Source: Linderina pennispora
Lineage: Eukaryota > Kickxellomycota > Kickxellomycetes > Kickxellales > Kickxellaceae
Assembly: GCF_002104995.1 (NCBI RefSeq)
Contig: NW_024468269.1
Location: 92,770 to 156,769, forward strand
DNA length: 64,000 nucleotides
Reading direction: 5' to 3'
The notes beneath the pieces were generated by a model that saw only the letters and a list, made by a program, of their open reading frames with translations, had not been told where the DNA came from and searched no databases. A program made the position numbers and the translations under genes. This document shows, one piece after another, positions 43,760 through 54,031 of the stretch (position 1 is its first letter; each line of letters opens with the position of its first letter).

Positions 43760-44542
43760 ATGGCCACCAATTTCGGACTGAGGTCGAACGTCCTGCGCGG
43801 TCCGCTGCTGCGCTCGGTGGCATCGTCCCTGCGTGGTGCCCAGCCCAGCATGCACACGCCGATTCAGCAGCTGCTGAGAGCCCCGACCTTGATGTCGGTG
43901 CGGCATCACTCTCACCCGCGGCAGGAGCACTTTGTGGCCAACGAGTTTGGCCTCCTGTCAAACTATATACCCGCGCCGTGGGGCAAGCGCCCGCTGCCGC
44001 TGTCGAAGGAAGGGATCACTAGCACCAAGGCGGATGTTGTCGAGTGGATGCGCGAGGTGTTTTCGCTGGTGACCTTGAAGTGGTACCTGTCGGGCTGGAA
44101 GGGCGCCGAGTTTGCCCAGCAGGCCGAGGAGCTGTACGGGCTGATGAACGAAGCCTTCGCCAGGGGTGACCTGAAGAGCCTAAACACCATCTGCTTCCCG
44201 AACATGTATGCCAATCTGAAGAACGAGATCAAGCGGCGGAAAGTCGACTTTGACTGGACGAAGGCTGCGACAGTCTCAGCACCCAAGGTGGTCCAGATCC
44301 GCACTGGCCGCATCACGTCTGACTTTGCTGTTGGGCAGGTTGTGGTCCGCGTGGACCAGGAGCAGGTGGTGACGCCGCTGGCGCGGAGATCGGTCGGCAC
44401 GGCTGGAGCAAAGGCTGCCAAGCCGGTGCATGTGCGTGAGTACATTGTGCTGCAGCGTGTTATCACCGATCCAGCTTCTCCGTGGGCCATCTACGGCAAG
44501 CTTAACGTCCCCGAGTGGGATGCAATCAGCGCGCAAAAGTAG
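43760..44542 (+). CDS. Mitochondrial ribosome-associated mL45/Mba1-like protein
   Basis: Protein of 260 residues with a mitochondrial-type N terminus rich in Arg, Ser and Leu (MATNFGLRSNVLRGPLLRSV). The core shows the Tim44-like/mL45 fold: KWYLSGWKGAEFAQQAEELY, LYGLMNEAFARGDLKSLNTI, YANLKNEIKRR, VVQIRTGRITS and YIVLQRVITDPASPWAIYGK. In the family this domain sits by the mitoribosome exit tunnel and anchors it to the inner membrane for co-translational insertion. It fits fungal Mba1 and animal mL45 about equally. Confidence 0.82.
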   Translation: MATNFGLRSNVLRGPLLRSVASSLRGAQPSMHTPIQQLLRAPTLMSVRHHSHPRQEHFVANEFGLLSNYIPAPWGKRPLPLSKEGITSTKADVVEWMREVFSLVTLKWYLSGWKGAEFAQQAEELYGLMNEAFARGDLKSLNTICFPNMYANLKNEIKRRKVDFDWTKAATVSAPKVVQIRTGRITSDFAVGQVVVRVDQEQVVTPLARRSVGTAGAKAAKPVHVREYIVLQRVITDPASPWAIYGKLNVPEWDAISAQK

Positions 44543-44583
44543 AATGTTGTCTTTTTTTATTTTTCTGTCGCAGGAGCAATAAA

Positions 44584-44979
44584 CTAGTTGTCGTGCGGCA
44601 CAAGATCTTCCTTGCGCTTCAGATCCTTGAGCGTCCGCTTGATGTCATGGTAGCAGTTGAGGCAGATCTGCGCAACAGCCTTTGGCCGACCGCACCCGCG
44701 ACACGGCACCAGATCCTTGCGGTTCTTCAGGCCCTTGGTTGCCATGCGCTTGCGCTTCTTCGAATGGCTCGTGCGCTGCTTGGGCACGGCCCGCAGGATC
44801 ATCTCCCCGAGGAGCTCGCCCAGCAGACCCAAATGCACACCAATTGCTGTGGCCGTCGGCCCACGCAGCGCCTGGCTAACTGCAGCGCCAACCCGCTGCG
44901 ACACCGACGCACGCGGCAGGCGCGCTACTGTTGCTGACCGAGCGAGCAATGCCCGTGTTGACTGGATCGCAAACGACAT
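44584..44979 (-). CDS. MRPL32: Mitochondrial ribosomal protein bL32m
   Basis: Large-subunit mitoribosomal protein. The 131-residue precursor has a long Arg/Ala-rich presequence (about 1-64). The bL32 core begins AVPKQRTSHSKKRKRM and includes a zinc-binding CRGCGRPKAVAQICLNCY (CxxC...CxxC). In yeast, maturation of this protein by the m-AAA protease licenses ribosome assembly; the presequence length here is compatible. It converges on the mL45 gene, with stop codons 41 bp apart. Confidence 0.92.
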   Translation of the reverse strand: MSFAIQSTRALLARSATVARLPRASVSQRVGAAVSQALRGPTATAIGVHLGLLGELLGEMILRAVPKQRTSHSKKRKRMATKGLKNRKDLVPCRGCGRPKAVAQICLNCYHDIKRTLKDLKRKEDLVPHDN

Positions 44980-45195
44980 TCTCTGGGGGGTATATGTAAT
45001 TTGAGGCTACGAATAGGTGGGGAAAAACTGGACCAGCAGCTTTGCACAAAAATTGTCAGCAATACGCAGAATCGCAGCGCCACGGCTGAGATAAACCGGG
45101 CCATGATCCAGCGTAATCCATATCAGTAAATCACCGTGCTGTCGCTTATAGCCGTGCCAAGGAGTAAGCATGTATTTGACTGTCAAAGTAGCGCT

Positions 45196-48100
45196 TTACG
45201 CCATGGTTGCCTTCTGCTCTATCGGCTTGCGCGGTTTGTCGCTGGAGCCCTTCTTGTCATCGACAAAGTCGCGGTATATGCCCTCAAACCTGAGGCGGTC
45301 TTGCTCGCCCAGCGATGACTGGGTGACCTTGAAGGCAGCCTCGAAATGGCCCATTGTCACTACAGGCGTGAGTGACTCAAGCTCTGCCGCATCCATGGCC
45401 TTGTTGGCTGAAGTCTCTTGCGCACTGCTCGCGTCAGCATTAACCAGCAGCCGGTACAGGCGCTCGGCCATCTGCGTCTTTTCAACAGCGGACAGCGGCT
45501 TAGCCAAGTTGCTGAGCACAGTGAACTCGGCCTGCTTCACATCGCCATCGCCATTAGTGTTTTGGTCAGAATCAGCAGCAGCCGCCTTGTGCTTGTCAGT
45601 CATCTCATGTACCGACTCCAGGAACGCGTTGTATACCAGGGCCTGCAGGTCGGCGCCGGTGAAGCTCTCGGTTCGACGTGCAATATTTTGCCAGTCGACG
45701 TCTTTTGAAACCCTGAGCTTGGTGGCCTGCCGCCAGAGAACATCGGAGCGGTCGTTGAGATCGGGCATGCCGCACAGGAAAGCCTTGTCAAGGCGGCCAG
45801 GACGCAGAAGAGCAGGGTCGATGAGGTCGGGGCGGCTGGTTGCAGCAAGAACATATACGCCCTTAAGGCCCTCGGCGCCATCCATCTCAGTCAAAAACTG
45901 GTTGACGACACGGTCGGTAACACCGGTGTTGTCGTGACCGCGGCGCGGCGCAATCGAGTCGAACTCATCAAAGAACAGCACGCATGGGGCAGCAGCAACT
46001 GCACGCTTGAACAGGTCGCGTACCGACTGCTCTGACGAACCAATGTACTTGGACAGCAGCTCCGGGCCCTTGGTTGAGATGAAGTTGAGCCCACACTCAC
46101 GAGCAATTGCTGATGCTAGCAGCGTCTTGCCACAGCCGGGATAGCCATAAAGCAGCACGCCCGATCGCAGACGCAGGGGGCTGGTGGCAAAGATGGCTGC
46201 GTACTTGGTTGGAAGCTCAAGCGTCTCACGCAGCTGGCGGCGCGTGTCCTCCAGACCGCCAATGTCGGACCACCTGGTCTGAGAGGAGTGGAGCTGCACA
46301 CCGCGCATGGATAGCGGCTTGAAGCCCGAATGGGCGCGTACCACATCCTCGTGTCGGACTAAAATGTCGCCCTCACCGGCTTCAGCATCCTGCTCCAGCA
46401 CACGCATAGTGGCCTCGTGAACTGACCGCTCATACAGGGCGTGCAGATCCGCTGGCATGTACCCCTCGGTGAGGTACGAGAGAATGGAAAAGTTGACATC
46501 GTCATCGTCTGCCTTTGTCACACTGCCCATGGCTATGGCGCTCAAGATCTGCTCGCGCTCGGCTTTCCCAGGAGAAGGGATTTCAAGCACGTCGTGGAAG
46601 ACGCCAGCAGTGAATAGCCCGCTATGCAGCTGCACACGGTTAGCTGCAGTAGCCAGTACCGTTGTTTGCCGCCCGTCCTGCGGATTGAGAAGGTTTGTAA
46701 CACAGTCAACCAGCTGCCGCACACGCTTCGAGTCTGATTGTTCGTTCTCTGCTGGGAACAGCCCGTCCAGATCATCCAGCACTAGCAGTGAGGGCTGATG
46801 TGTCAAAACATCGTCAATAATCGCCTGAAGTGCTTCCTTGACCTTGCTAGTACGGGGATCAATGGTCAGCTTTGCGCACTCAACGTAGCGGCAGTACACA
46901 AGGCGGTCGTGATGCTGGGTTTCTGCGTGATGTGCCAAGTTTTTCAGAATGCTAGTCTTGCCTGATCCTCGCCGGCCGCAGACCAGAATACCGCCACCGC
47001 AGCTGGTCATCAGCGCGCTATCAACTCGCTGCCACGCGTCATTCAAAAAAGTCATCAATGCCGGCGAGTGGGCTGTTGGTGGGGATACTGTCCTTTGCAT
47101 TGGACTGCCCTGCAGCGATGTCAAGCGAAAACGACTCCGTGGTGCAGTTTATCTCTAGCGTTTCCAGCATATCCTTCGAGACCAGCAGAGCAACTTCACG
47201 TGTCTCGCTGGCATTCGGCATATGGCCCTCAGCACCAAGCTCAGGCGGTGCCAGGAATGACGTGATACGGGCAAGCGACTTGTGTGCTTCACCAGCGCTA
47301 CCTTTCCTAATAACCTGGCTGCCGACGTTGACAACTATAGAGGGGCGGTCGCCAAGCATCGCAAGTAGCGCGTCCTTGATATCCTTGTCGCTAACATCCG
47401 GGAGGTCGCTGATGAAGGACATCTCCACCGGCAACACAGCCCGGCCCCTGACACTAGCGAGCGCCTCAACACGCACAAGCTCTCCAACTGAAAAGTCACA
47501 ACCGCATATTTCCAGTGTGAGCGGATTCACCAACAGGATCCCTGGCTGCACATCGGAGCTGGTTACCAATTGGGACAGCCATATGCCGCTAGGTGACTCC
47601 ACTATCGACTGCTGCTTGTTGTCGCTAACGGGTTTATCGTTGTGGTTCGTTATATGCGCTATGCGAACCAGCTGCTCGTTCCGCTTACCGTTCGTGGCTT
47701 CGCTCGAGTTGATAAGCGCTGCAGAAGTAGCCGAAGATGCGTTAACATAGACGGAACCAATCTCGACCCCATGATCTACCGCGACGCGCATGCAGGCGAC
47801 CTTCATCCTTGGCAGGTGGGTGTTGTTGTCATCCGTCAGCAGCTGCGACGCACCACCACCCGTCCCATGCGACCGCACCATTGGTGCAACCATGACTTCG
47901 GTGTCGTTGTCTAGTAGACACACACTGCCCTTAGGGGTAACGGTCTTCGTATGCAGGCACACTGACGTCGACGAATTGAGCCAAAACACAATCGGCTGAT
48001 CGACTGCCACCACACGCGCCTGCTGCAGGAGCCGTTCCTCCACCGCTCCTGCATTGAGCTCCAGGATCTCCCAGTCGTCAAAGTGCGCTGGCACGACCTC

Positions 48101-48310
48101 TGCAGCAGTGCATGTCGACACGCTGGGAACAAACTCTACCGAAACCTCCGCCCCCTCGGCCAACCCCAGCTGGCTACCAAACGTGCCGTCAATTTCAAGC
48201 ACACTTGAGCTGATCTTGCCTGTTCGATCCCGCTGTTCTGAGCGAGACATGCCTCCTGACCAGGCGACATAGGCAGCCCGGTCGTTTGCCCAGCTGATCT
48301 TGAATACCAT
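45196..48310 (-). CDS. PEX1: Peroxisomal AAA ATPase Pex1 (one frameshift)
   Basis: Motor subunit that, with Pex6, extracts ubiquitinated Pex5 from the peroxisome membrane. Two overlapping frames cover it. The N-terminal part (47039-48310) starts MVFKISWANDRAAYVAWSGG, the Pex1 N-domain. The C-terminal part (to 45196) has a D1 ATPase (GRRGSGKTS, LLVLDDLDGLFP) and a D2 ATPase (GYPGCGKTLLASAIARECG, CVLFFDEFDSIAPRRG, PGRLDKAFLCGMPDL). The frames meet at a run of six T on the minus strand (47045-47050 as A on plus). Removing one restores IDDFLNDAWQRVDSALM, so a homopolymer error is likely. The joined protein is about 1,035 residues, the usual Pex1 length. PGRLDK and the D2 Walker motifs separate it from Pex6. 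Confidence 0.93.
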
Positions 48311-48704
48311 GCACCCCTACCAGGTGTCTGACTAATTTAAACCGTGATTTACATTCCAATATGCACTGCACTTGCGGTCACCCACCCTACCTTGCCTGCC
48401 GTTGTCGACGATAGAGCTGAAACCCACCTTGCGGGCAGGTTGACAAGGCACGAATGCAATGGGCTAAAAGCTACAACTAGGCTCTGCGACATATTTTCGC
48501 TTGTTTTCGCTGTGACACGTTAATAGTACAAATGGTAGTTGAATTCGAATTAAATGACTGACTTTGAGAACAAGGTGGGCTCGCTCGATTCTGATAGCAA
48601 CCGCGGTGAATTTTATTAGAATCTCGGACTGGTTTATTATCCGGCGCCTATAAAAGTCCGTCGCCGTCCGCTCCGTGTGATAATCAGTCACATGCATTCT
48701 GATT

Positions 48705-48870
48705 TTGCCCATAAACGCAGCTAGATGCCGCAAAAGAATTGCGTACGATCGTTTTGTGGTGATCGCACCACCAACGCTCAAGTCCAACGATCATGCAACT
48801 CTACCAATCACGGAGGATGAGATAGATCTATTGACAAGGATGACCTGGCAAGACCTTTTAGCCTATTATA
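48705..48870 (+). pseudogene. Coding fragment apparently cut by the transposon island
   Basis: A frame encoding CRKRIAYDRFVVIAPPTLKS and ITEDEIDLLTRMTWQDLLAY runs into the left edge of the mobile island. If the island is removed down to a single TA target, the frame continues after 59239 for about 20 more codons to a stop. This suggests that a host gene's end was interrupted, but an open run this short can occur by chance. An ATG-initiated short frame at 48554 might be an upstream exon. No family was recognised. The region 48311-48704 otherwise shows no gene. Confidence 0.35.
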
Positions 48871-49049
48871 CACTGAGCGGCAAAACTGAGTCATAAAAAT
48901 GAATATCACCAGAAATCTTTAATAATTTCTCATAGCGATATGCGTTGCTCTTGACAAAATTAATTTGTGGTGTATGCCATGCACTAATCTATTTTGCGTA
49001 GTTGCATACCTATTGGTCTTGAAATAATTGTGAAATTTACTTTTTTATA
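48871..49049 (-). mobile_element. Tc1/mariner 3'-end fragment
   Basis: 179 bp beginning with the Tc1-type terminus. It aligns with the untranslated end of the fragment at 56968, sharing blocks such as GCACTAATCTATTTTG/C and ATAATTTCTCA. It ends exactly where the next terminus (49050) begins, so the larger element probably inserted at a TA inside it. Confidence 0.7.
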
Positions 49050-50300
49050 CACTGAGCGGCAAAATTGAGTCACAAAAAAAATTCAACATTTACTTACTAT
49101 ATCTTTGTCATCAGATAACATAGCTATTTCTATTCATTATATGTTGGGTGGGGCTTACCATAGTATAACTATATGCAGTCAAAAGTTCGCTAAGCATTGT
49201 ACTTTGTATGATATCAAACTATTAGTTAAAAAAATAGAAAAATTTAAGTGGCAAAAATTTGGCTCACTTTGATTTCATAGTGCTATTTCTATACCTTATC
49301 ATTGTTTGAATGGTGTGAAATCTCTGCACATAACTCTGCTGCACTCCCTCTTCTATACTGATATCTCATCCACAATGTTACTCAACAATGCATAGTACTA
49401 TCATATATTCAATATGAGATGAAAAAATATAGAAGGATAGTTTAATGCTTCAGGAATGCCCCTATATGTATAGATGATGTATATATAGCTGATACTCATG
49501 TGACTAGTATTCAACACTGAAGAGAAATGAGATTGATAGCTAGCTCATAAAAGGAATAATCAACTATATATGATGAGCAACTACACTTATGCTCTCCTTT
49601 GAAGCAATGTAATTCTATGACATGATTTTTATAGCATCAGTATATAGATAGGTAGAGAGGTTACTACTGTAGCTGCTCACTCTCTACTATGAGATATCCA
49701 TATGTAACCTCTGTGCTTAATGATAAGCTATTGAATCTGAATCATAAATTTTGCAACTTTCTTAATCCTTCTTTAAGCAGCTCCTTTTGATCAAATACAC
49801 AATAGATCAAATCAAATGTGCTTACTATACAAAGTACATGCCCTACAGGTAACAGTGGGAATGAAATATCCTAATCAATATACTCAATTCTGCCAACATT
49901 GAGAGGAAAACTAGATTCTAAGAAAATCAGAAAATGTGTATTTTGAGTTTAGTAAAGTGTAACTCTATACAGCAATGGCTATTGCTTCCCTAGTAGAGGG
50001 GGATGGGACACACTGACCAGGGTGCATATGATGGTATAAAACATATGCTGACCACATACCTAGGATATGCAGTAGTAGAGTGCAAAGATTATGTCTGAAG
50101 TAGTCTCTATTACATAAATGGCAATTTGAGCTATAAGTTGGCTAGATACGTGTACTGTTTCTATAGGACGATGATCAGTGGTATCCCCTAGATACGATGC
50201 GCTACTCCCATATAGGGCTTCATTATAAGTATGATCTGATAACGGCCAAAATTCATCGTTTTTGGAACCTACGTTGCATTGGTCTAGGAAATTGTATATG
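49050..50300. repeat. Left long terminal inverted arm (about 1.25 kb)
   Basis: This segment is the inverted, diverged counterpart of 57293-58546. Shared blocks include GATCAAATACACAATAGATC, CTATTGCTTCCCTAGTAGAG and GTTGCATTGGTCTAGGAAAT. The outer end is the Tc1-like terminus flanked by TA. It has no coding potential that I can support. Confidence 0.8.
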
Positions 50301-50560
50301 GGAGATCAGCCAGAGTTTGTTAACTATTTAATAGTTATTAAAAATTTTTCCTGTTTTCTTGTTCAGAAGCCAAATATGGTGCTTCTCCGAAACCCCCTTC
50401 GGCATCCTGAAAAATTTCAGTTGATTTCTTGTGACCCAGCCTCTATCTCAGTAGAAGCATATTAATTGTGTATCAACTGAAATTTTTCAGGATGCTGAAG
50501 GGGGTTTCGGAGAAGCACCATATTTAGCATCTTTGTTTATTTGTTAATCTAGTTGCTAGA
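50301..50560. repeat. Fold-back element, left copy
   Basis: It starts GGAGATCAGCCAGA like the element at 58771. Its core (50370-50530) is a near-perfect palindrome with arms of about 60 bp built on GGTGCTTCTCCGAAACCCCC and CGGCATCCTGAAAAATTTCA. The loop is the reverse complement of the loop in the 58771 copy. The right terminus is degenerate. Confidence 0.75.
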
Positions 50561-50660
50561 ATCTTTTTGGCCACTGCTAAACATTTTGTATTTTAAAATA
50601 TTTATGTACTGCTAGTAATTGATTTCATATTTGTTAATTGGTTATTCTGATAATAGATAT

Positions 50661-51170
50661 TTAGTTTCTTTAAACTTTTATATTTGTGAATGGCCTCCTT
50701 GGGAGTACATCTTAACTCCCTTTTGGGACTTCAGTTGAAGAATAGAGATAATATGCCTGATATATCTTATGCAAGATATACTAGTAATGGCATTGAACAA
50801 CAAGGATTTGTTCAGCAATCTGATATCTTTATGGATTCATGTGTTGTTGAGATACCAGAATCATATGCTCTTATAGATCAGATTAACAATATTACCCCAT
50901 TTGATAGATTGCATAGAGTTTTTGGTGATGGATACAGATTTAAGTATATGAAGTGCATGATAAGTATGAGAAATGGTAAAGTCTCTGTATACAAAGTATC
51001 TGCTCCAAATGTTGCAATAGCTGATCCTGCACTAACTGATATCTTTCTTAGTTCAGAAGAAATACATGTTCTTGATGCATCCTATGATATTACAATGGAT
51101 TGTCTAAACATATCTTCTAGGGCTATGATTGGAGGCCATTCACAAATATAAAAGTTTAAAGAAACCAAAT
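50661..51170. repeat. 40-bp inverted repeat flanking the ORF C copy A fragment
   Basis: 50661-50700 and 51131-51170 are inverted copies (TTTAAACTTTTATATTTGTG and its complement), with about one mismatch. The left arm contains the ORF C start codon. The right arm ends the ORF and abuts the Tc1 insertion. The duplication looks like a rearrangement that copied the ORF C leader in reverse into the gene. Confidence 0.65.
50690..51151 (+). pseudogene. ORF C, copy A: N-terminal part
   Basis: A 153-codon frame from ATG 50690. Its later part (APNVAIADPALT, then SYDITMDCLNISS) matches the start of copy B of ORF C (PNIAIASSLLT, SYDITMECENTS). Its last few codons derive from the inverted leader copy, so the natural protein continues differently. 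Roughly the middle 390 residues known from copy B are missing before the C-terminal piece at 52754-52872. No domain is recognised. Confidence 0.65.
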
Positions 51171-51171
51171 A

Positions 51172-52753
51172 CACTGAGCGGCAAAATTGAGTCACAAAAA
51201 TTTTTTCTTCTGAAAATGTTTGATATCTGAAAAAGCAGTGATGCAATACCCTTGATAGTGGAGTATGCATATCACTTGCATGCGATGATGAGAATTGTGT
51301 AAGACCAATGTTCCTAGAATGTTGCACTCCTTTGATATTACTGTCTTTTGAAAAAGTAGTAATTTTTGGTAGTGGTCATTTTTGACCTTTCCTACTTTCG
51401 ATGTTTAGTTTTATACCTAAAACAGCAGTGGACAAATTCCAAATTTTAGCAAACAAGACAACAGCATTCTCTCATCCACATCCATATCTCATTTCTATTC
51501 TAGCTATGCCTAAAAAGTTACAATCATCACATAAAAATCACATCAAATTTCTTCTATCAAATCCTCTCTCAACCTAGCAAATTGCATTGGACACAGGAGT
51601 CTCCCAATCCACAGTATCATGCATTGCCCGAGCACAACATAGCGTAGAGAGGAACTTCCATGCTGGTCGTAGTTGGCTGCTATCACCACATGATGAGACA
51701 TACATTTGTCAACTTGCTACTACTGGTGCATGTTCCACAGCAACGCAGATCCGACAACAGCTGGCACAATACTCTGGTATGCACATCTCAGTGTACACTA
51801 TCAGACGCGCACTACGTCGCCAAGGGATTCGATCTATGCACAGAATAAAAGTCCCTCAACTGAAAGATCGCCATCGTAAGGATCGAAGCCAATTTGCTAT
51901 GGCCTTTGGGAGCTGGACAGACACCAATTGGAGTCAGGTAATTTGGTCAGATGAGACAAGAATACACCTCAATGGAGCAGATGGACGTGAAAGATGCTTA
52001 CGTAAACCAGGCGGAGTCCTCCAGGATCACCACATTACCCCAACCCAAAAATATGGTGGAGGTGGGATCATGGTTTGGGGATGCATAACTTCATGTGGCC
52101 CTGGCCAACTCTGCTGGCTTGAGGGGGGAATTGACACAGCGGTCTATGTGGGTGTCCTGCAGGAGGAACTACTACAAACAATTGAGATGTATAGGCTGGA
52201 CAAGGGTGATATCATCTTCCAACAGGACAATGCTTCATGCCATATGGCTTCTAGGACAAGGAGGTGGTTTGCTGAGAACTCCATTTCAGTGCTACCATGG
52301 CCAGCGCAGTCCCCTGATCTCAACCCCATTGAGCATTTGTGGGACTTCATTAAGCATGAGATCCGTAATGGGCCTGAAATCAAAGATCTCAACACCCTCT
52401 GGGAGCGGGTCCAGGACATTTGGTGTGAGCAAGTAAATGAAACCATTTGCTCACAGCTGGTGAACTCGATGCCTGCGCGTATCGCAGCTGTCAAAAAAGC
52501 CCATGGTGGCCATACCAGATATTGAGCGATAAATCGTCGAATTTTTGTGAGCAAAATTGAGTCAAAAAATACAATTTTTAAAAATCAGTTTCTCAGTGAT
52601 TTCTTGAGCGACATGCTTATAACTTTGTATGCTACGGTTGGGCATTGCATAGATTATAAAATAAATTTCTCATGTGGACTGCACAACAATCTGAGAAGTT
52701 ATTGAAGATTTTCGATGAATTCCATTTTTGTGACTCAATTTTGCCGCTCAGTG
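51172..52753 (+). mobile_element. Tc1/mariner element, 1,582 bp
   Basis: Complete element with about 29-bp terminal inverted repeats beginning CACTGAGCGGCAAAATTGAG, flanked by TA on both sides (51170-51171, 52754-52755). It carries one transposase gene with a single nonsense codon. It lies inside ORF C copy A. Its TIRs are the same as those of the surrounding large element. Confidence 0.93.
51506..52525 (+). pseudogene. Tc1-type DD34E transposase with one nonsense codon
   Basis: Cut-and-paste transposase of the Tc1/mariner superfamily. From ATG 51506 the frame reads MPKKLQSSHKNHIKFL, meets a TAG at 51575-51577 (codon 24), then continues QIALDTGVSQSTVSC, the first helix-turn-helix. A second HTH lies around YTIRRALRRQGI. 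The DDE_3 catalytic core is intact: IWSDETRIHL, IFQQDNASCH and PDLNPIEHLW, with 34 residues between the second Asp and the Glu (DD34E). Read through, the protein would be about 339 residues, the normal Tc1 size. Apart from the TAG I see no lesion, so inactivation was recent, or a TTG/ATG after the stop is used with loss of the N terminus. Confidence 0.9.
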
Positions 52754-52872
52754 TACAAGCAAGTAGTCCATTTGGAGAATATATTGCTTCTATTATTGGT
52801 GAACCAAGTCAAGAAGTGGTACTTAAAGTAACTAGAATTCATAATCATAATATCTATATTGAGAGGATCTAG
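52754..52872 (+). pseudogene. ORF C, copy A: C-terminal piece
   Basis: About 37 codons (FGEYIASIIGEPSQEVVLKV...) ending at TAG 52870-52872. They align with the C terminus of ORF C copy B (IGKAISQQLGESKQQIHLRV). It is separated from the N-terminal piece by the Tc1 insertion and an internal deletion. Confidence 0.65.
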
Positions 52873-52874
52873 TT

Positions 52875-53114
52875 TTAAAATGGGCAGTTAGCAACCATTA
52901 CTTCCATATCTGCACAACTGTAGTTGCATACATCAAACACATGCTTAATTGTAACACCCTTATCTTCTGAAACATTCTCAATCCATGCTCTGATATATAC
53001 TGATAATTTCCTGCTCATACTGAAATTCTTAGTTAGCAGTTGTGCAAGCTTTTCTCTCTCTTGCTCATCAAGGTCAGCAAGTTTTGTAGTGAAGAAAGTG
53101 TAGAATGGGCCCAT
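52875..53114 (-). CDS. ORF B, copy A: small transposon protein
   Basis: Exactly 79 codons from ATG 53112-53114 (MGPFYTFFTTKLADLDEQER). It is homologous over its full length to the 79-codon ORF B at 55313-55552; conserved features include an Asp/Glu-rich first helix, TKNFSMSRKL and a Cys in VFDVC near the C terminus, followed by DMEVMVA. The protein appears all-helical, with no recognised domain. It ends 2 bp from ORF C, and its start lies about 40 bp from the divergent transposase gene. Intact. Confidence 0.7.
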   Translation of the reverse strand: MGPFYTFFTTKLADLDEQEREKLAQLLTKNFSMSRKLSVYIRAWIENVSEDKGVTIKHVFDVCNYSCADMEVMVANCPF

Positions 53115-53154
53115 TGCAATAAATGACAACTTTTAACTTTATGAGTGCCTCACA

Positions 53155-53383
53155 ATGATGAATCATCAATTACAAGAACTCAGAGAAAGGGAGTTTCATA
53201 AGCTCTACACAAACAAGTGGAAATTTCTGAATGATGACTGGGTAATTTTAAAGCACACAAAATATCACAGAAGTGAAGTTCGTGAAGTAAGAGAAATTAA
53301 GCTTATAAAAGATACACTTCTTAAACATCTAGGGATGATTCCTGTTTTCTTCTTTCTGAATGTTTTGTTTGGCTGCACTCATT
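53155..53383 (+). pseudogene. Transposase T, copy A: truncated N terminus
   Basis: About 76 codons (MNHQLQELREREFHKLYTNK, IKLIKDTLLKHLGMIPVFFF) matching the first part of the complete transposase T on the opposite strand at 54032-55261, at roughly 75 percent nucleotide identity by eye. The frame is cut at the edge of the palindromic element at 53385. The catalytic domain is absent. Confidence 0.8.
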
Positions 53384-53384
53384 A

Positions 53385-53945
53385 TCGGGGGTCACTCCAG
53401 AACTTGTAAATTTTAGATATTTGCAATTTTATTAGATTGAATATGAATAATCATTTTCAGAACTATATTTTGCTACTTGATATTTTTGGAGTGGGTATTT
53501 ATACTTATTGTGTCCATAATGATTTGTGCGTATAATTGATTTTAAAAATACAAATATATTTTACCACTTCACCCAAACCGCCATCGGCATCTTGGAAAAG
53601 TGTCAGTGAACATAATTTCAACCAGAAAGAAAAACCGTTGCATATTTGGGGTTAATTATCATTGGGCAACAAAAGTCAATATCTCAATAGATGTAGCTAA
53701 GTAACTACAAGGAAATTATGTTTACAGAAACTTTTCCAAGATGGAGATGGCGGTTTGGGTGAAGTTGTAAAATATATTTGTATTTTTAAAATCAATTATA
53801 CGCACAAAACATTCTGGACGCAATAATTATAAATACCCACTCCAAAAATATCTAGTAGCAAAAAGTGGTTCTGAAAACGATTATTCAAATATCTATTCAA
53901 CAAAATGGGTATATACTAAAATTTACAAGTCCAAGAATGACCCCC
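53385..53945. mobile_element. 561-bp palindromic MITE-like element
   Basis: The ends read GGGGGTCACTCCAGAACTTG and its near complement, and the inverted match continues almost to the centre (about 53660). Inner arms (53552-53622 and 53710-53780) carry AAACCGCCATCGGCATCTTG, similar to the stems of the other hairpins in the island. It has no coding capacity. It sits exactly between the two oppositely oriented three-gene units, where it truncates T copy A. One arm of a relative is at 11247. Confidence 0.82.
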
Positions 53946-54031
53946 ATATATGAACCTCTATACAACCCCTTTAGTGAATCATTTTCTATAAATGTGCAGT
54001 TCTTAATAAAATTTCTTTTTTTAAGAGATGT

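Noticed and set aside
50370..50530. Repeated palindromes considered as a CRISPR-like array
   Set aside because: They are a few long inverted repeats, not short direct repeats with regular unique spacers, and the genome is eukaryotic.
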